Shown: positions 36,401 through 44,794, counted from the stretch's first letter. The stretch: 64,000 bases of DNA from UBA1715 sp045599365 (GCA_045599365.1 JAZRVS010000183.1:34349-98348); one strand, 5' to 3'. The notes: a model not told the origin generated them from the sequence alone. Numbers and translations are program-made.

Positions 36401-38233
36401 TTCAACATTATCTAAACACAATACTGCCTGCGGAACTGTTTCCTGACAAATAGAAACTCGAAAATCATCAAATGCTACGGGAACATTCCAAGATGCTTTT
36501 CCCTTAGAAATAACCTTTACTGTAAGATTTCCCGTATAATCAAAAGGTAACACAAAAGAATAGACAAATTGTTTCCATTCGGGAGAACCCGAACCTCCTA
36601 CTTTAATAGCATCGGAAACAAGTGTATTCCCAGAACCAGCTTGAACAAGGACTGAATATTCCATATCAGTCCACGAACTTAAAGTTATTGTCTTAAACGA
36701 GAATATATAATTTTTACAATTGCAAAATGGACCTGCTATTGTCTTTTCAACCACAGTAGATTCCTGTCCACTTAATAATCGAGTATATAAAACAGCATCA
36801 CCTTCAACGTGAGAATAATAATCTTCTAACTTTTTTTGATCGCAATCGTAATAACAAGTTGGATTTTTCTGTGGACCAATTGCAGTATAAGGATCACTTG
36901 TAATTACGTAATCATTTCCTTTAAATTGATTTCCTGGTTCAGAGTATGAATTCAATTTTACAATTGGATTTGTTCGAAGCAGCGTTTTATCTATTACACC
37001 AAAATCTTCTTTCCAAATCGTTTTCAAATTTTCTTTCAACGAGCAATCGGCAACGGGAGACACTCCAGCCAAAGTATTTGAAATTGAATAATATGAACAA
37101 CCATCTTGCGGACCACCATATTGCGCAATGTACTCTGCTTCAGTTTTTGCATCAGCAGAAGATGTTGAGCCTGTGATAATTACACGATATATTTCCGTTA
37201 CATCTGTTGGAACTTCCCATTCTATAACAGTCTTATCAATACCACTCACCGAGTTCATATTGTTCCATGTAACGCCACCATCAACAGAGCGTTGCCACAA
37301 AAAATATACTTGTGAATAAATATCTTTCCAAGCGTCAAGGACCTCGGTTGGCACAGAAAATTTTGCAACAAACGCGCAACCAGTAGCACTTGTCGTACTC
37401 TCTTGTGAAACAGTACTCGTAGTGATAAATGGGTCCAAAACCTCTTTATCATCATAACGATATAATGAAATATCATCAATAACAAAGTCGTTACCGCAAC
37501 CTCCATTTTTATGATTCACAACTTCAAGTTTAAGTTTGTCACCATCTCCCGCAACAAAATCAACTTTGAATTCTGACCATTTTCGTTCTGCAAACGGATT
37601 TGCATAGCCAGATCCTGTATTCCCATTATCATCACTTCCATCGGCTTTTTTAGGCATTTCCCATAGTGGAATATCACCAGTTTCTACAGTTTTTACCAAT
37701 ATTGGATTACTTGGGTCCTTAATGTTATATACATTCATGGTTAGATTCGCCAATGTCGGGTTGGCATCGCAATAACCTGGATTGGTAATACTTGCTGCAT
37801 AAATCACAAAACGATAGTTCTTATTTTGACACAAATCAAAATTTATGTTCTGCTCATAAATTGTTTTGTCCATACTTTCGTTTCCGACATTCACAATCAA
37901 CATAGCACCTTTTTCATTTCCCGTATGGTCTCGTCCGCCTTGGAAATGCCATGCTTCACTTTTGCACGATTTTTTTCGATTGTATGCCCACCATGTACTA
38001 TTCGCAATACCATAATACATATCGTTTATTGTTGTACATTCCGAAACACTCGAAGCACACGTATGAGCAATAATCTTTTTTGAATCATCGGCAAAATCAA
38101 GAATTACGGTATCTTCAGCCACTCCGAAATCTTCGCGCCAGACTAAATTCCATGCACCTTGCGACAACCCAATTAAAGGCATCAACAAACTGAAAATCAA
38201 GAATATAATATATAGATATTTCTTCATAATCAT
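27500..38233 (-). CDS. Giant T9SS type B adhesin-like surface protein (3577 codons)
   Basis: The protein has a signal peptide (to about GLSQG), two related N-terminal lectin-like blocks (about 28-270, opening WNLVWREDFGV; about 400-620, opening LKTIWKEDFGV), then some 2,700 residues of Ig/PKD-like repeats. Repeats recur with linkers such as TVNAIPT and SITVNALPKIEI, each with one or two cysteines and C-x-G motifs. The last ~100 residues are the type B T9SS (gliding-motility-type) C-terminal domain: LFVPTAFSPTNPAH, ISVYDKWGNLLW, MWDGTYDGKMM, VYIWKMEA. It is thus exported to the cell surface, likely for adhesion or glycan binding. The start may be 38233 or the ATG at 38227. No PorP/SprF partner gene is adjacent. 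Confidence 0.88.
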   Translation of the reverse strand: MIMKKYLYIIFLIFSLLMPLIGLSQGAWNLVWREDFGVAEDTVILDFADDSKKIIAHTCASSVSECTTINDMYYGIANSTWWAYNRKKSCKSEAWHFQGGRDHTGNEKGAMLIVNVGNESMDKTIYEQNINFDLCQNKNYRFVIYAASITNPGYCDANPTLANLTMNVYNIKDPSNPILVKTVETGDIPLWEMPKKADGSDDNGNTGSGYANPFAERKWSEFKVDFVAGDGDKLKLEVVNHKNGGCGNDFVIDDISLYRYDDKEVLDPFITTSTVSQESTTSATGCAFVAKFSVPTEVLDAWKDIYSQVYFLWQRSVDGGVTWNNMNSVSGIDKTVIEWEVPTDVTEIYRVIITGSTSSADAKTEAEYIAQYGGPQDGCSYYSISNTLAGVSPVADCSLKENLKTIWKEDFGVIDKTLLRTNPIVKLNSYSEPGNQFKGNDYVITSDPYTAIGPQKNPTCYYDCDQKKLEDYYSHVEGDAVLYTRLLSGQESTVVEKTIAGPFCNCKNYIFSFKTITLSSWTDMEYSVLVQAGSGNTLVSDAIKVGGSGSPEWKQFVYSFVLPFDYTGNLTVKVISKGKASWNVPVAFDDFRVSICQETVPQAVLCLDNVESKKYISGFDCAATPVHIANLINLDDWASQFPNYGYVWQMSTDGVSWITISEATKNHYCEDLEDGETLFRVVIGETKAVAQQVATNGKPTNPCATYFITNSVGLFCKGVKCETPADVTITCSDSDEVLCVGETASLTPTKQVSATQFAQEWYKDGVIISGYPKTTDQAVYTVSDAGTYTIKVYDVENPTLEKCSKTAEIEIKTAERPTVTISGTADYCEEETVMPATFTFTGTAPYTFTYSDGTTTSSNITSNENTYSPAVPTIVGTKTYTVSALKDSYCTATTTTGSATITIKPIPTAVASIDGSASVCAGTAVTLKGSSNQSSASFSWTGPNGFSSSIASPVLTNTTTAMSGDYSVTTTLNGCSSSEKTTLTVNAIPTLSDITASETAVCSGTEIIFSATASDSGVGTATWTTDETTQSLTSNGLTASLKKTVSNKETIKVSLNYSSSAGCVATEKTKTITINSIPAAPIVEDLSYCINASANPLSATATGTLSWFDGNKTAIAGTPTPSTTSPTTLTYYAKQTEDNCVSDFSNPLKVTINSKITPTISLGSTELCAGKTASVELAQTFKSVSWSGDASSYFDDALTAATQVFTAPSVSADKSYTIKVDVVDANDCEGSNTATIIVHPLPTATISASSSSICNLTSTTLTAVPSEVGGTGVWTNAVESTETTAIFTGTTAKTETISYVYTSKDNCVQSVPATTIITVNAIPQKPVTETVKYCKNATDVSTLTATAEGTLTWYDENKAKLPSVPKPSVMDATTTTYYVTQTVNDCESDFAQLDVIVNPLPTPVISSSEDAVCEGTPIAMSLNQTYASQTWTCLPENVLNSTTLASPTIQATALAGTYSIGVVVKDANGCEGIATDKSVIINAIPTVELSNLTNQCESVNDAQTITATIKPDGILGTGTWGMPAVKTTETTAAFTPSVAGKGDHTITYDFESSAHCVAEQVTKTVTVYENPDITLTPSKSSVCKGGTNSDEVTMRTTGTVTTGTFVYSSPTLTGIQATSGSFLPENEIAGKHSIKLQYTDGNNCSDEIETEVEIHARPVSDITANPTEICDYAQPITLTAKVNGSGITDGVFAGTGVSGKIFTPSTQIKGANTITYNYVDANECSAEEVSMTLLVHHTEQPEVVPASASKLDVTNQTEVPVLMAIGDNIKWYAENDTSSAVKSTGESYIETFIPDGDGKMEVGTYTAYATQTQNGCQSTPKEVTLTITDCVAKAPTGSSYHACVNDDSDVEATAISNQTGADNFCWFTDRFDIPTGTVASLSEAQSSANGSGATFTIVKSLFTEEKTITVYVAEYYEADHCFSAATPVIIDVHARPVPTITNPGSICSTTGEIAVSYAPTTGGAIVSILSAENGTITDNSKWSVYFDATQTSVTDTKLKLTTVETWGATKECVSEVEETFTVTHVLAPKGTGIGTPQVWSSTKLESLPVMDIDYASGLGAILSVKDETNTEIATSSPVVMTSEITGEGEYQYEIKQTLNGCSALAISKWNIVECPTVAPNPESKMICAGDPLPTIDAQGTGANFQWYDESNQLIGTTAILDISTLAGYVSTKDMDTKVYKFSVSQDGDDGAGGRCFGPKADVSITVNALPKIEIEDIPILCYDGTEYEVKATVDGQPATNGLWKIEGETNGISASGIISPNFKDNSADGDFSLKYTYTNATTSCTNEEDKTFHIEYVETPNPTNFNGILTDPKVVELAVSSADVESSASFNWYESKTAISEIFEGELFTTSDDPAIEVSKSYWVEKQIGECVSERAESKVTIVDCPWTVQTVIDATACQNSLESMTTMSATAPAEATIQSWKWLDENNTIVSTTDSYKQTNVSTNGTYSYKVQYEAYEPTSGKYCWSVPADVKTIVYKLPEITFDQDESVVCYTTPSERIAVTVDYGTNGEGSGLWSVTGDASAISNSGIFYPQTNGEMSGNYTITYSYTDAKSCKNTASRNISVIYLSQPVTTDFYGMTSQKNPVKISATAPDYADLKWFTTDNSTTNAVGEGSLWATGDAYDKLVNKNYYARQTKDGCFSEPAIANVHIVDCPIPSVTISDESACDYEDIPTLSATTNDWSERNASLSSFNYYTSETASIPEYSSTDGLYQPAELTSDVTTYFVTEYNSIPLNGLSNEEGCESQRVKVKLTKITTDVPTISSSIQSGMVCFGDENPTMIATNFAGDVLWFENDPDAEGEPTSVECGSGMTFVPSEEEVGEHTVWALQLANGCYSKRTSVSFMVKPIPGEPTTQSAEICYGDNPKEITAEGENNAVIVWYDNNSSELLRGNKVYASKEIFIGTYSYYASQIVDGCEGPKTLTTYLIKPLPSVPVVLPQNNICEYDEAPLLTASGENIVWYASDKLSKIGEGESYSVDDMSIGMKRFYASQTVDGCEGEMTPISFSVNSKPSNPIVIGASMCQGDTLIPSLETNLNIDKWYADNNATMYLTTGYHYTPVESQIDASLTMYVQREQNGCLSEIVPVVLNVIPQPNFSIGEDIIACVYDSIRVIQAMDFEPPITENSYIGWNIEKGRNSVALVDNMEHNIQPVDVISETGTYTISAFYRYKYDNVSCNSQVKTISYEVKKRARTPIVFSNVICKGAEIKDLRALGSPNMVWQSLSGVKPTFYEGTKYKFETQDLDTGMYLFEIYDRDVYDTENNLGCESLHDTISMTVAPAAQTKLFGVDSVCVSATEQYYTQYTKGSNYMWNVTGGNLNYAKDMSSTSVRYVDWLNAGIDTIMVYEQTWAGCEGFDTLVVRVAPVPKASFTMDLPGASNKIELTDATIQDSLWYKNDDGELVAEPIMYTMEWNYGYQGEDPTIVDTIVDFEHRYYPFVVGNYTYGYNCPTLTVVNTYGCTDVNNECIFVNVTSSLFVPTAFSPTNPAHTVRQFGPKGYNLKTCEISVYDKWGNLLWFSNEVKDGMFVGMWDGTYDGKMMQSDVYIWKMEATFLDGQTWEGFDAGNNKKTKFGSVTLIR

Positions 38234-38247
38234 CTGGTTTTATTTTG

Positions 38248-38255
38248 CAAATATA
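38248..38255 (-). promoter_or_regulatory. Promoter -7 element of the giant adhesin gene (TATATTTG)
   Basis: Minus-strand TATATTTG, 14-20 bp before the two candidate start codons, so the leader is very short. No TTG at -33. Confidence 0.6.
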
Positions 38256-38430
38256 ATCACTTAGTGTATAATTGACACTATTAAATTAAAATATTTCATT
38301 GATAAAAATAAAAAAAAGTGAAATTGAAATACTATTTATCATTAAAAAGAGGACTATTCTGCTTGGAATGAACAGTCTATTTAAATTGTTAATAACATGG
38401 TGAATAGATTTCTTACATAACGAAAAAAAT

Positions 38431-38452
38431 TTCGTACGAATTCGTATTTTTG
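38431..38452 (+). promoter_or_regulatory. Overlapping palindromes and -7 element before the SpoIIE gene
   Basis: TTCGTACGAA (38431-38440) and ACGAATTCGT (38437-38446) are perfect 10-bp palindromes that overlap by 4 bp. The second runs into the -7 element TATTTTTG (38445-38452). The ATG at 38458 is only 5 bp further, so the mRNA may be nearly leaderless. The palindromes could be an operator. The rest of the 224-bp gap is AT-rich with nothing recognised. Confidence 0.55.
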
Positions 38453-38457
38453 ACCTG

Positions 38458-40806
38458 ATGAAAAAATTTTTTTATACACTCGTCTCTATTTTTTTGCTGA
38501 ATAGTGTAGCCTTTGCACAAGTTGATTCTGCAAAAGTGGCTCTTGTTGATAACGAGATAGTTGCAGCTCAATCGTTTTACACAACTGGCAATGTTGACTC
38601 TATATTATTTCACTACTACGCAGCAAAAAAAATTGCAACACAAAACAACCTCACAGACAAAGCATCTGATGTTTCTTATGAAGTTGCAAAACTTTACTTG
38701 ATGATGGGAAACGTGGATTCTGCTGTCGCAAATTTTAATCGTGCAGCCGACATCGCTCGAAATGGAAAATACTGGATGGGCTTAAATAAAGCCTTATGTC
38801 AATTAGCAAGTACAAACTTCAATATTGGAAAACATTCCGAAGGTGTTCAGTTTGCAAAAGAGGCTATTGAAGCTGGGGAAAAAGCAAATTATCCTCGTGG
38901 AACAGGTATTGCGTATTTGCAATGCGGTAATTGTTTCTTAAATCTTGCTCGTAACGAAGAAGCACTACAATGTTATCAAAATGCAAGCAAACAATTTGAC
39001 GAATGCGGATTCTTGTCTGGAAAAGCAAGTTGTTGGAATAATATTGCAGGTATCTATTATATTTTGGAAAAATTTGATGACGCAATTGAGTACTACCGAA
39101 AATCAATGGAATTGCAAAAAGAGCAAGGAAATATGCTTGAATATGCTCAAGGATTATTAAACATTGGAACTATTCATTCTGGATTCAATCGTCAAAATGT
39201 TATTACTCCTTTCCGTCACATTGATTCAATGTTTTATTATTACAAAGAGTCTGCAAAGGTTTTTGAAAAATTAAAAGATACACTTAACATCGTCCGCAGT
39301 CGCCAGAACTTGGGATTGGCTTATATGATGGAAAAGGACTGGAAACAGTCTCAACAATATTTCGACAACGCATACAAAATTGCACTGAAAAAAAATTACG
39401 TTGCCGAAATTATCTCTCTTGAAAATGGATTGGCTCTATTGTATCAAAAAATGGGGCAATTTGAAAAATCAAAAGAATTTTTCTTGAAAGAATACCCACG
39501 TATTATGGAATCCAATTTCAAGGAAAAAGAGTTTATGTGGCATCGCGATATGGCGCTTACACTTGACTCATTGGGCGATTACGAAGGTGCTTTGCGCAAT
39601 TATGAAAAATACGTTATGCTTTATGATACCGTCCGTAAAAAAGAAGCTGACGAACAAATGAATCAACTATCTGCTCGCTATGGCTCTGAAATGAAAGATC
39701 AGGAAATTGCTGCAGCAAAAGAACGACAAGAATTGATGAGTCGCGAGCAAGACGCATTGAGGAAACGCTTCATGCTTATGGTTGGCGCCTCTATAATCAT
39801 CGGTATCTTCTTAATTTTCGTTGTGTATTTGTTTATTCAAGTGCGTAAATCAAACAAAAAACTTGGCGAAAAGAACAAGCAAATTGAAAAGCAAAATATT
39901 GAAATTGAACGTCAAAGAGACGAAGTTACTGCTCAAAAAGAACAAATTGAAGTTCAACAACAAAGCATTTTGGATAGTATCCATTATGCAAGTCGAATTC
40001 AAGCTGCAATATTACCTAAACCTGAATTGGTAGAAGAATTGTTTTCTGACCATCGTTTCATTCTCTTTAAACCTCGCGACATCGTTAGTGGAGATTATTA
40101 TTGGATTGGACGAAAAGGCAATTGGAAAATTGCAGTCGCAGCCGATTGTACTGGTCATGGTGTTCCTGGCGCATTCATGAGTATGTTGGGAACTGCAGGA
40201 TTGAACGAAATCATTAACGACCCAACAATGCCCGATATTCACGCAGGTGAAATTCTTGATAAACTTCGCGATTACATCATTACATCTTTAAAGCAAACTG
40301 GTGCTGCAGGAGAACAAAAAGATGGTATGGATTTAGCAATGTGGATGTTTAACGACGAGTCTAAACAAGTCCGTTTTGCTGGTGCTAACAATCCTTTAAT
40401 CATAGTTCGCAAAGATTTTGTTGAAGGTGAAATTGAAGAAAATGATAGAATAAAAATTCAGGAATTCGTTTCTGATTCAACCAACGAAACATATCATATC
40501 ATTCAAATCGCTGGTAGCAAACAGCCTATTGCTATTTACCCAGAAATGATTCCGTTTGAAGAAGTTTGTTTGCAACTTAAACCTGGCGACACTATGTATA
40601 CTTTCTCCGATGGTTTCCAAGACCAATTCGGTGGTGAAAAAGGTAAGAAATTTATGATTAAGCGTTTAAAACAAGTATTTGTAAACATTTACGATTCACC
40701 AATGTCAGAACAACGTGGTTTACTTGACCACGAATTGGTTGACTGGATAGAAAAAGGAAATACTGAACAAATTGACGATATTTTGGTTATAGGTTATAGA
40801 GTATAG
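38458..40806 (+). CDS. TPR-containing SpoIIE-type serine phosphatase
   Basis: The 782-residue protein has a signal peptide (to about AFAQ), TPR repeats (about 35-400), a membrane helix (about 440-463), a coiled coil (465-510, with EKNKQIEKQNIEIERQRDE), and a C-terminal PP2C/SpoIIE domain (about 530-782). The metal-binding blocks are visible: DIVSGDYYWIG, AADCTGHGVPGAFMSMLG, AGANNPLIIV and TMYTFSDGFQDQFGGEKG. SpoIIE-type phosphatases remove phosphate from Ser/Thr on signalling proteins such as anti-anti-sigma factors. The periplasmic TPR sensor linked to a cytosolic phosphatase is a common Bacteroidota design. It is 2 bp upstream of murF-alr. Confidence 0.92.
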   Translation: MKKFFYTLVSIFLLNSVAFAQVDSAKVALVDNEIVAAQSFYTTGNVDSILFHYYAAKKIATQNNLTDKASDVSYEVAKLYLMMGNVDSAVANFNRAADIARNGKYWMGLNKALCQLASTNFNIGKHSEGVQFAKEAIEAGEKANYPRGTGIAYLQCGNCFLNLARNEEALQCYQNASKQFDECGFLSGKASCWNNIAGIYYILEKFDDAIEYYRKSMELQKEQGNMLEYAQGLLNIGTIHSGFNRQNVITPFRHIDSMFYYYKESAKVFEKLKDTLNIVRSRQNLGLAYMMEKDWKQSQQYFDNAYKIALKKNYVAEIISLENGLALLYQKMGQFEKSKEFFLKEYPRIMESNFKEKEFMWHRDMALTLDSLGDYEGALRNYEKYVMLYDTVRKKEADEQMNQLSARYGSEMKDQEIAAAKERQELMSREQDALRKRFMLMVGASIIIGIFLIFVVYLFIQVRKSNKKLGEKNKQIEKQNIEIERQRDEVTAQKEQIEVQQQSILDSIHYASRIQAAILPKPELVEELFSDHRFILFKPRDIVSGDYYWIGRKGNWKIAVAADCTGHGVPGAFMSMLGTAGLNEIINDPTMPDIHAGEILDKLRDYIITSLKQTGAAGEQKDGMDLAMWMFNDESKQVRFAGANNPLIIVRKDFVEGEIEENDRIKIQEFVSDSTNETYHIIQIAGSKQPIAIYPEMIPFEEVCLQLKPGDTMYTFSDGFQDQFGGEKGKKFMIKRLKQVFVNIYDSPMSEQRGLLDHELVDWIEKGNTEQIDDILVIGYRV

Positions 40807-40808
40807 TT

Positions 40809-43253
40809 ATGTTTCAATTTTCATTATCTGAAATTGCCACTATCACAAATTCTACCTGCGAAGGCAATGGAAATCTAAAAATCACAAAAATACAAACTGA
40901 TAGCAGAACCTCTTTCGACGAAATTTCTGCTATTTTCTTAGCAATCAAAGGTGTACGAACCAATGGACACGACTACATTGCCGATATGCACGACAAAGGC
41001 TGTAGAAACTTTTGGGTTCAAAAAGGAGAGAATTATCCACAATTTGCCGATGCAAATTATATCATTTCTGATTCAGTTCTCGATGCCTTCCAAGCCTTGA
41101 TGGCTCATTATAGACAGTCATTTACAAATCCTATTTTGGCAATCACAGGAAGCAACGGAAAAACTATCATAAAAGAATGGTTGTATTTTCTTATGAAACA
41201 ATCAACAAAAGTGATTCGTAGCCCTAAAAGTTTCAATTCTCAACTTGGCGTCCCTCTTTCGTTGATGTTGCTCGACAAAAATTTCAAGTACGGAATCATT
41301 GAAGCTGGTATTTCGGAAGTTGGAGAAATGGAAAAACTACAAAAAATGATTCTTCCAACTATTGGAATCTTTTCTAATATTGGAGATGCTCACCAACAAC
41401 ACTTTTCTTCAATGGGACAAAAGGTTCACGAAAAAATGCAACTTTTTAAATCTGTTGAAACCCTAATATATTGTAGCGATTATTCTCAAATTGACAATGA
41501 AGCGAAAAAATTATCTGGTAAACGCATTGCTTGGGGATTCTCTGATAAAGCCTTGAACAAAGTATCCTATTCGTCAAACAATGGGATAACAACTATAAAA
41601 ACTCCATGGGAAAAGAAAAAATTCTCCTTTGATATTCCTTTCGTTGATTCCGCCTCTATAGAAAATGCTATTCATTGTTTTTATGCTTTACAAGTTCTTG
41701 GAATTACCGTAAACTTAGAATTATTCAAAGAATTACCAAGCGTGGCAATGCGTTTGGAACAAATTGCAGGTCGCAACAATTGTAGTATAATCAATGATAG
41801 TTACAACTCTGATTTTCAAAGCGTTAAAATTGCTTTACAATATCTCAATCAGCAACATAAAAACGCATCAAAAACATTGATTTTATCAGATGTAAAACAA
41901 ACGGGTATGAACTTCGACGAATTATATTCAAACATTGCCGATATGATTCGTGAATACTCTATAAACCGCGTGATAGGTGTGGGGAAAGACATATCAAAGT
42001 ATCTAAAAAAATTCTTACCTTCTGGGCAGTACTTCAAATCAACAGATGCTCTTTTGTTAAAATTTCACGAATTTGCTTTTCAAAATGAAACAATTCTATT
42101 TAAAGCCGCTCGTGAATTTGAATTTGAACGACTTGTTGCACAACTTGAATCGCAAGCACACCAAACGGTTCTTGAAGTAAACTTGAATGCAATTGTCCAC
42201 AATTTAAACTATTACCGTTCGTTCCTTAACCCCAAAACAAAAATGGTGGCAATGGTAAAAGCTTCTTGCTATGGAAATGGGACGTACGAGATTGCTAACA
42301 TATTGCAACACAACAAAGTAGATTATCTTGCTGTTGCTTTTACCGACGAAGGTGTTGAATTAAGAAATTCTGGTATCACGCTCCCAATAATTGTAATGAA
42401 TCCAGAATATGGTATGCTCTCTAAACTATACGATTTTGATTTAGAAGCAAACGTCCCAAACTTCGCAGTTTTAGAAGAAATAAAACAATTATGTGCAACA
42501 AATCCCAACAAAACATTCCCTATTCATCTCAAAATGGATACAGGAATGGCTCGTTACGGATTTCAACCTCAACAAATCAACGATTTAATCAAAGAAATTA
42601 AAACGATTCCTAATAGTCAAATAACATCCATTTTTTCGCACTTAGTCGGTAGTGATTCCCCTGAATTTGACGATTTTACGATGGAACAACTACAATTATT
42701 TGAGAAAATGTCATCGCAAATTTTGAAAGAATTTCCGTATCCAATTATGCGACATATTTTGAATTCTGCTGGCATAGAACGATTCCACGACTATCAATAC
42801 GACATGGTTCGTTTAGGTATTGGACTATATGGAATTAGTTTTGTAAATCCAAGTGCATGCCAATCTATTAGCACCCTCAAGACATTCGTTTCGGGTATTC
42901 GAGAAATGAAAAACAATACCTCCGTTGGCTACTCTCGAAAAACAATGCTCAAACGAGATTCAAAAATTGCAGTTATTCCTATTGGTTATGCCGATGGCTT
43001 TAACCGCAAGTTAAGCAATGGCGTTGGTACCGTTTTAATTCGCGGGAAAGAAGTTCCTGTTGTTGGCAACATTTGTATGGACGCCGCAATGATAGATATT
43101 ACAGATATTCCAGATGTACAATTAGGAGACGAAGTTATTCTATTTGGAAAAGATTTACCAATAACAAAAATGTCCGATAAAATTGGAACTATACCTTACG
43201 AAGTAATGACATCTATTGACAGGCGAGTAAAGAGAATCTACGTTTTTGAATAG
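40809..43253 (+). CDS. Bifunctional MurF - alanine racemase fusion
   Basis: The 814-residue cytosolic protein fuses two peptidoglycan enzymes. The N-terminal half (about 1-445) is MurF, the UDP-MurNAc-tripeptide:D-Ala-D-Ala ligase: ILAITGSNGKTIIKEW is the ATP loop (about 112-127), followed by SFNSQLGVPLSL and EAGISEVGEM. The C-terminal half (about 453-814) is the PLP-dependent alanine racemase: EVNLNAIVHNLNYYR, MVKASCYGNGTYEIA with the PLP Lys, HLKMDTGMARYGF and GYADGFNRKLSNG. This fusion is the normal Bacteroidota form and links D-Ala supply to its use. The racemase motif has SCYGNG where DAYGHG is common. It follows the phosphatase gene by 2 bp. Confidence 0.96.
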   Translation: MFQFSLSEIATITNSTCEGNGNLKITKIQTDSRTSFDEISAIFLAIKGVRTNGHDYIADMHDKGCRNFWVQKGENYPQFADANYIISDSVLDAFQALMAHYRQSFTNPILAITGSNGKTIIKEWLYFLMKQSTKVIRSPKSFNSQLGVPLSLMLLDKNFKYGIIEAGISEVGEMEKLQKMILPTIGIFSNIGDAHQQHFSSMGQKVHEKMQLFKSVETLIYCSDYSQIDNEAKKLSGKRIAWGFSDKALNKVSYSSNNGITTIKTPWEKKKFSFDIPFVDSASIENAIHCFYALQVLGITVNLELFKELPSVAMRLEQIAGRNNCSIINDSYNSDFQSVKIALQYLNQQHKNASKTLILSDVKQTGMNFDELYSNIADMIREYSINRVIGVGKDISKYLKKFLPSGQYFKSTDALLLKFHEFAFQNETILFKAAREFEFERLVAQLESQAHQTVLEVNLNAIVHNLNYYRSFLNPKTKMVAMVKASCYGNGTYEIANILQHNKVDYLAVAFTDEGVELRNSGITLPIIVMNPEYGMLSKLYDFDLEANVPNFAVLEEIKQLCATNPNKTFPIHLKMDTGMARYGFQPQQINDLIKEIKTIPNSQITSIFSHLVGSDSPEFDDFTMEQLQLFEKMSSQILKEFPYPIMRHILNSAGIERFHDYQYDMVRLGIGLYGISFVNPSACQSISTLKTFVSGIREMKNNTSVGYSRKTMLKRDSKIAVIPIGYADGFNRKLSNGVGTVLIRGKEVPVVGNICMDAAMIDITDIPDVQLGDEVILFGKDLPITKMSDKIGTIPYEVMTSIDRRVKRIYVFE

Positions 43254-43258
43254 TTCCT

Positions 43259-44794
43259 CTATCCTGCCCAATGTTCTCTATCCAAACTTCTAAATTGGAT
43301 TGCTTCCGCCAAATGGTGGGTTTGTATTTGCTCCGAGCCATCTAAGTCTGCTATAGTTCGGGAAACTTTTATTATTCGGTCGTATGCGCGAGCAGACAAA
43401 CCCAATTTTTCCATAGCTGTTTTTAGTATTGTTTGACATTCCTCATTAAGCACACAATATTTACGAAGCATTTTTGTATCCATTTGGGCATTGCAATATA
43501 TAGTAGTCCCTATGAAACGTTTATGCTGGATTTCCCGACATTTCACAACCCTTTCCCGAATATTGGAACTTGGTTCTGCTGTAGTTTTTTTTGACAATTC
43601 TTCAAATGGGACAGGGACAACTTCTATATGAATATCTATTCTATCCAGCAATGGACCAGAAATTCGATTCAAATATTTTTGAACCGTTCCTGGACTACAC
43701 ACACACGCTTTTTCTGGATGATTATAATATCCACACGGACATGGGTTCATTGAGGCAATAAGCATAAAACTTGCAGGATAATCAACGGTAAATTTTGCTC
43801 GCGAAATATTGATATGTCTATCTTCCAATGGCTGTCGCATCACTTCCAGAACTTGTCTTTTAAATTCTGGTAACTCATCTAAAAACAACACTCCATTGTG
43901 TGCTAACGAAATTTCCCCAGGTTGCGGATACGTTCCGCCACCAACTAAAGCCACATCACTCACCGTATGATGAGGAGAACGAAAAGGTCGTTCATTCATC
44001 AATGAAACATGTCCTCCTAATTTCCCTGCAACAGAATGAATCTTGGTAGTTTCTAATGCTTCGTACAATGTAAGAGGTGGCAAAATAGACACAATTCTCT
44101 TAGCTAACATAGTTTTGCCCGCTCCAGGAGGACCTATCATAATTAGATTATGTCCTCCTGCTGCAGCTATTTCCAATGCGCGTTTCACATTCTCTTGCCC
44201 CTTTACGTCAGCAAAATCGTAACTATATGTTTCTGCATGTTTAAAAAACTCCTCTCTCGTGTTAATTTCCGTTTTTTGTAATTGCGAATTTCCTTCAAAA
44301 AAATCTATAACTTCTTTTATATTTTCAACACCATACACATCAAGATTGTCAACAACAGCAGCCTCTCTCGCATTTTCTTTTGGTAGTATAAACCCTTTAA
44401 ATCCAAATTTCCGTGCTTCTATTGCCATTGAAAGTGCACCATTTATCCGATGAACACCTCCATCAAGAGATAATTCCCCCATTATGATATACTCCCCGAT
44501 TATTTCGGCAGATATCTGCTTTGACGCAGATAAAATTCCAACTGCAAGTGTTAAATCGTATGCTGTACCCTCTTTCCTTATATCGGCTGGCGCCATATTT
44601 ATAGTAATTTTCTTCCCTGGCAACACATATCCATTACTACGCAAAGCCGATTCAATTCGCTGCTGACTTTCTTTTACAGCACTATCTGGTAAACCGACAA
44701 GAAAAAAATTTAAACCTGGAACTACATCAACCTCAACTGTAATTATACGTGCATCTATACCATTCACTGCACCTCCGAAAGCCTTTACCAACAT
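43259..44794 (-). CDS. YifB/ComM-family AAA+ ATPase
   Basis: The 511-residue protein has an N-terminal S5/Lon-like domain (about 1-165: FFLVGLPDSAVKESQQRI, INMAPADIRKEGTAYDL), an AAA+ Mg-chelatase-like core with Walker A GPPGAGKTMLAKR and Walker B VLFLDELPEF, and a C-terminal part containing NPCPCGYYNHPEKACVCSP and SGPLLDRIDIHIEVV. In Gram-negative bacteria ComM is a helicase that extends branches during natural transformation. An AAAAGGAG Shine-Dalgarno-like sequence precedes the ATG (44796-44803 on the complement), rare in this window, and TAATTTTG (44831-44838, minus) is a likely -7 element. It converges on murF-alr with a 5-bp gap. Confidence 0.93.
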   Translation of the reverse strand: MLVKAFGGAVNGIDARIITVEVDVVPGLNFFLVGLPDSAVKESQQRIESALRSNGYVLPGKKITINMAPADIRKEGTAYDLTLAVGILSASKQISAEIIGEYIIMGELSLDGGVHRINGALSMAIEARKFGFKGFILPKENAREAAVVDNLDVYGVENIKEVIDFFEGNSQLQKTEINTREEFFKHAETYSYDFADVKGQENVKRALEIAAAGGHNLIMIGPPGAGKTMLAKRIVSILPPLTLYEALETTKIHSVAGKLGGHVSLMNERPFRSPHHTVSDVALVGGGTYPQPGEISLAHNGVLFLDELPEFKRQVLEVMRQPLEDRHINISRAKFTVDYPASFMLIASMNPCPCGYYNHPEKACVCSPGTVQKYLNRISGPLLDRIDIHIEVVPVPFEELSKKTTAEPSSNIRERVVKCREIQHKRFIGTTIYCNAQMDTKMLRKYCVLNEECQTILKTAMEKLGLSARAYDRIIKVSRTIADLDGSEQIQTHHLAEAIQFRSLDREHWAG

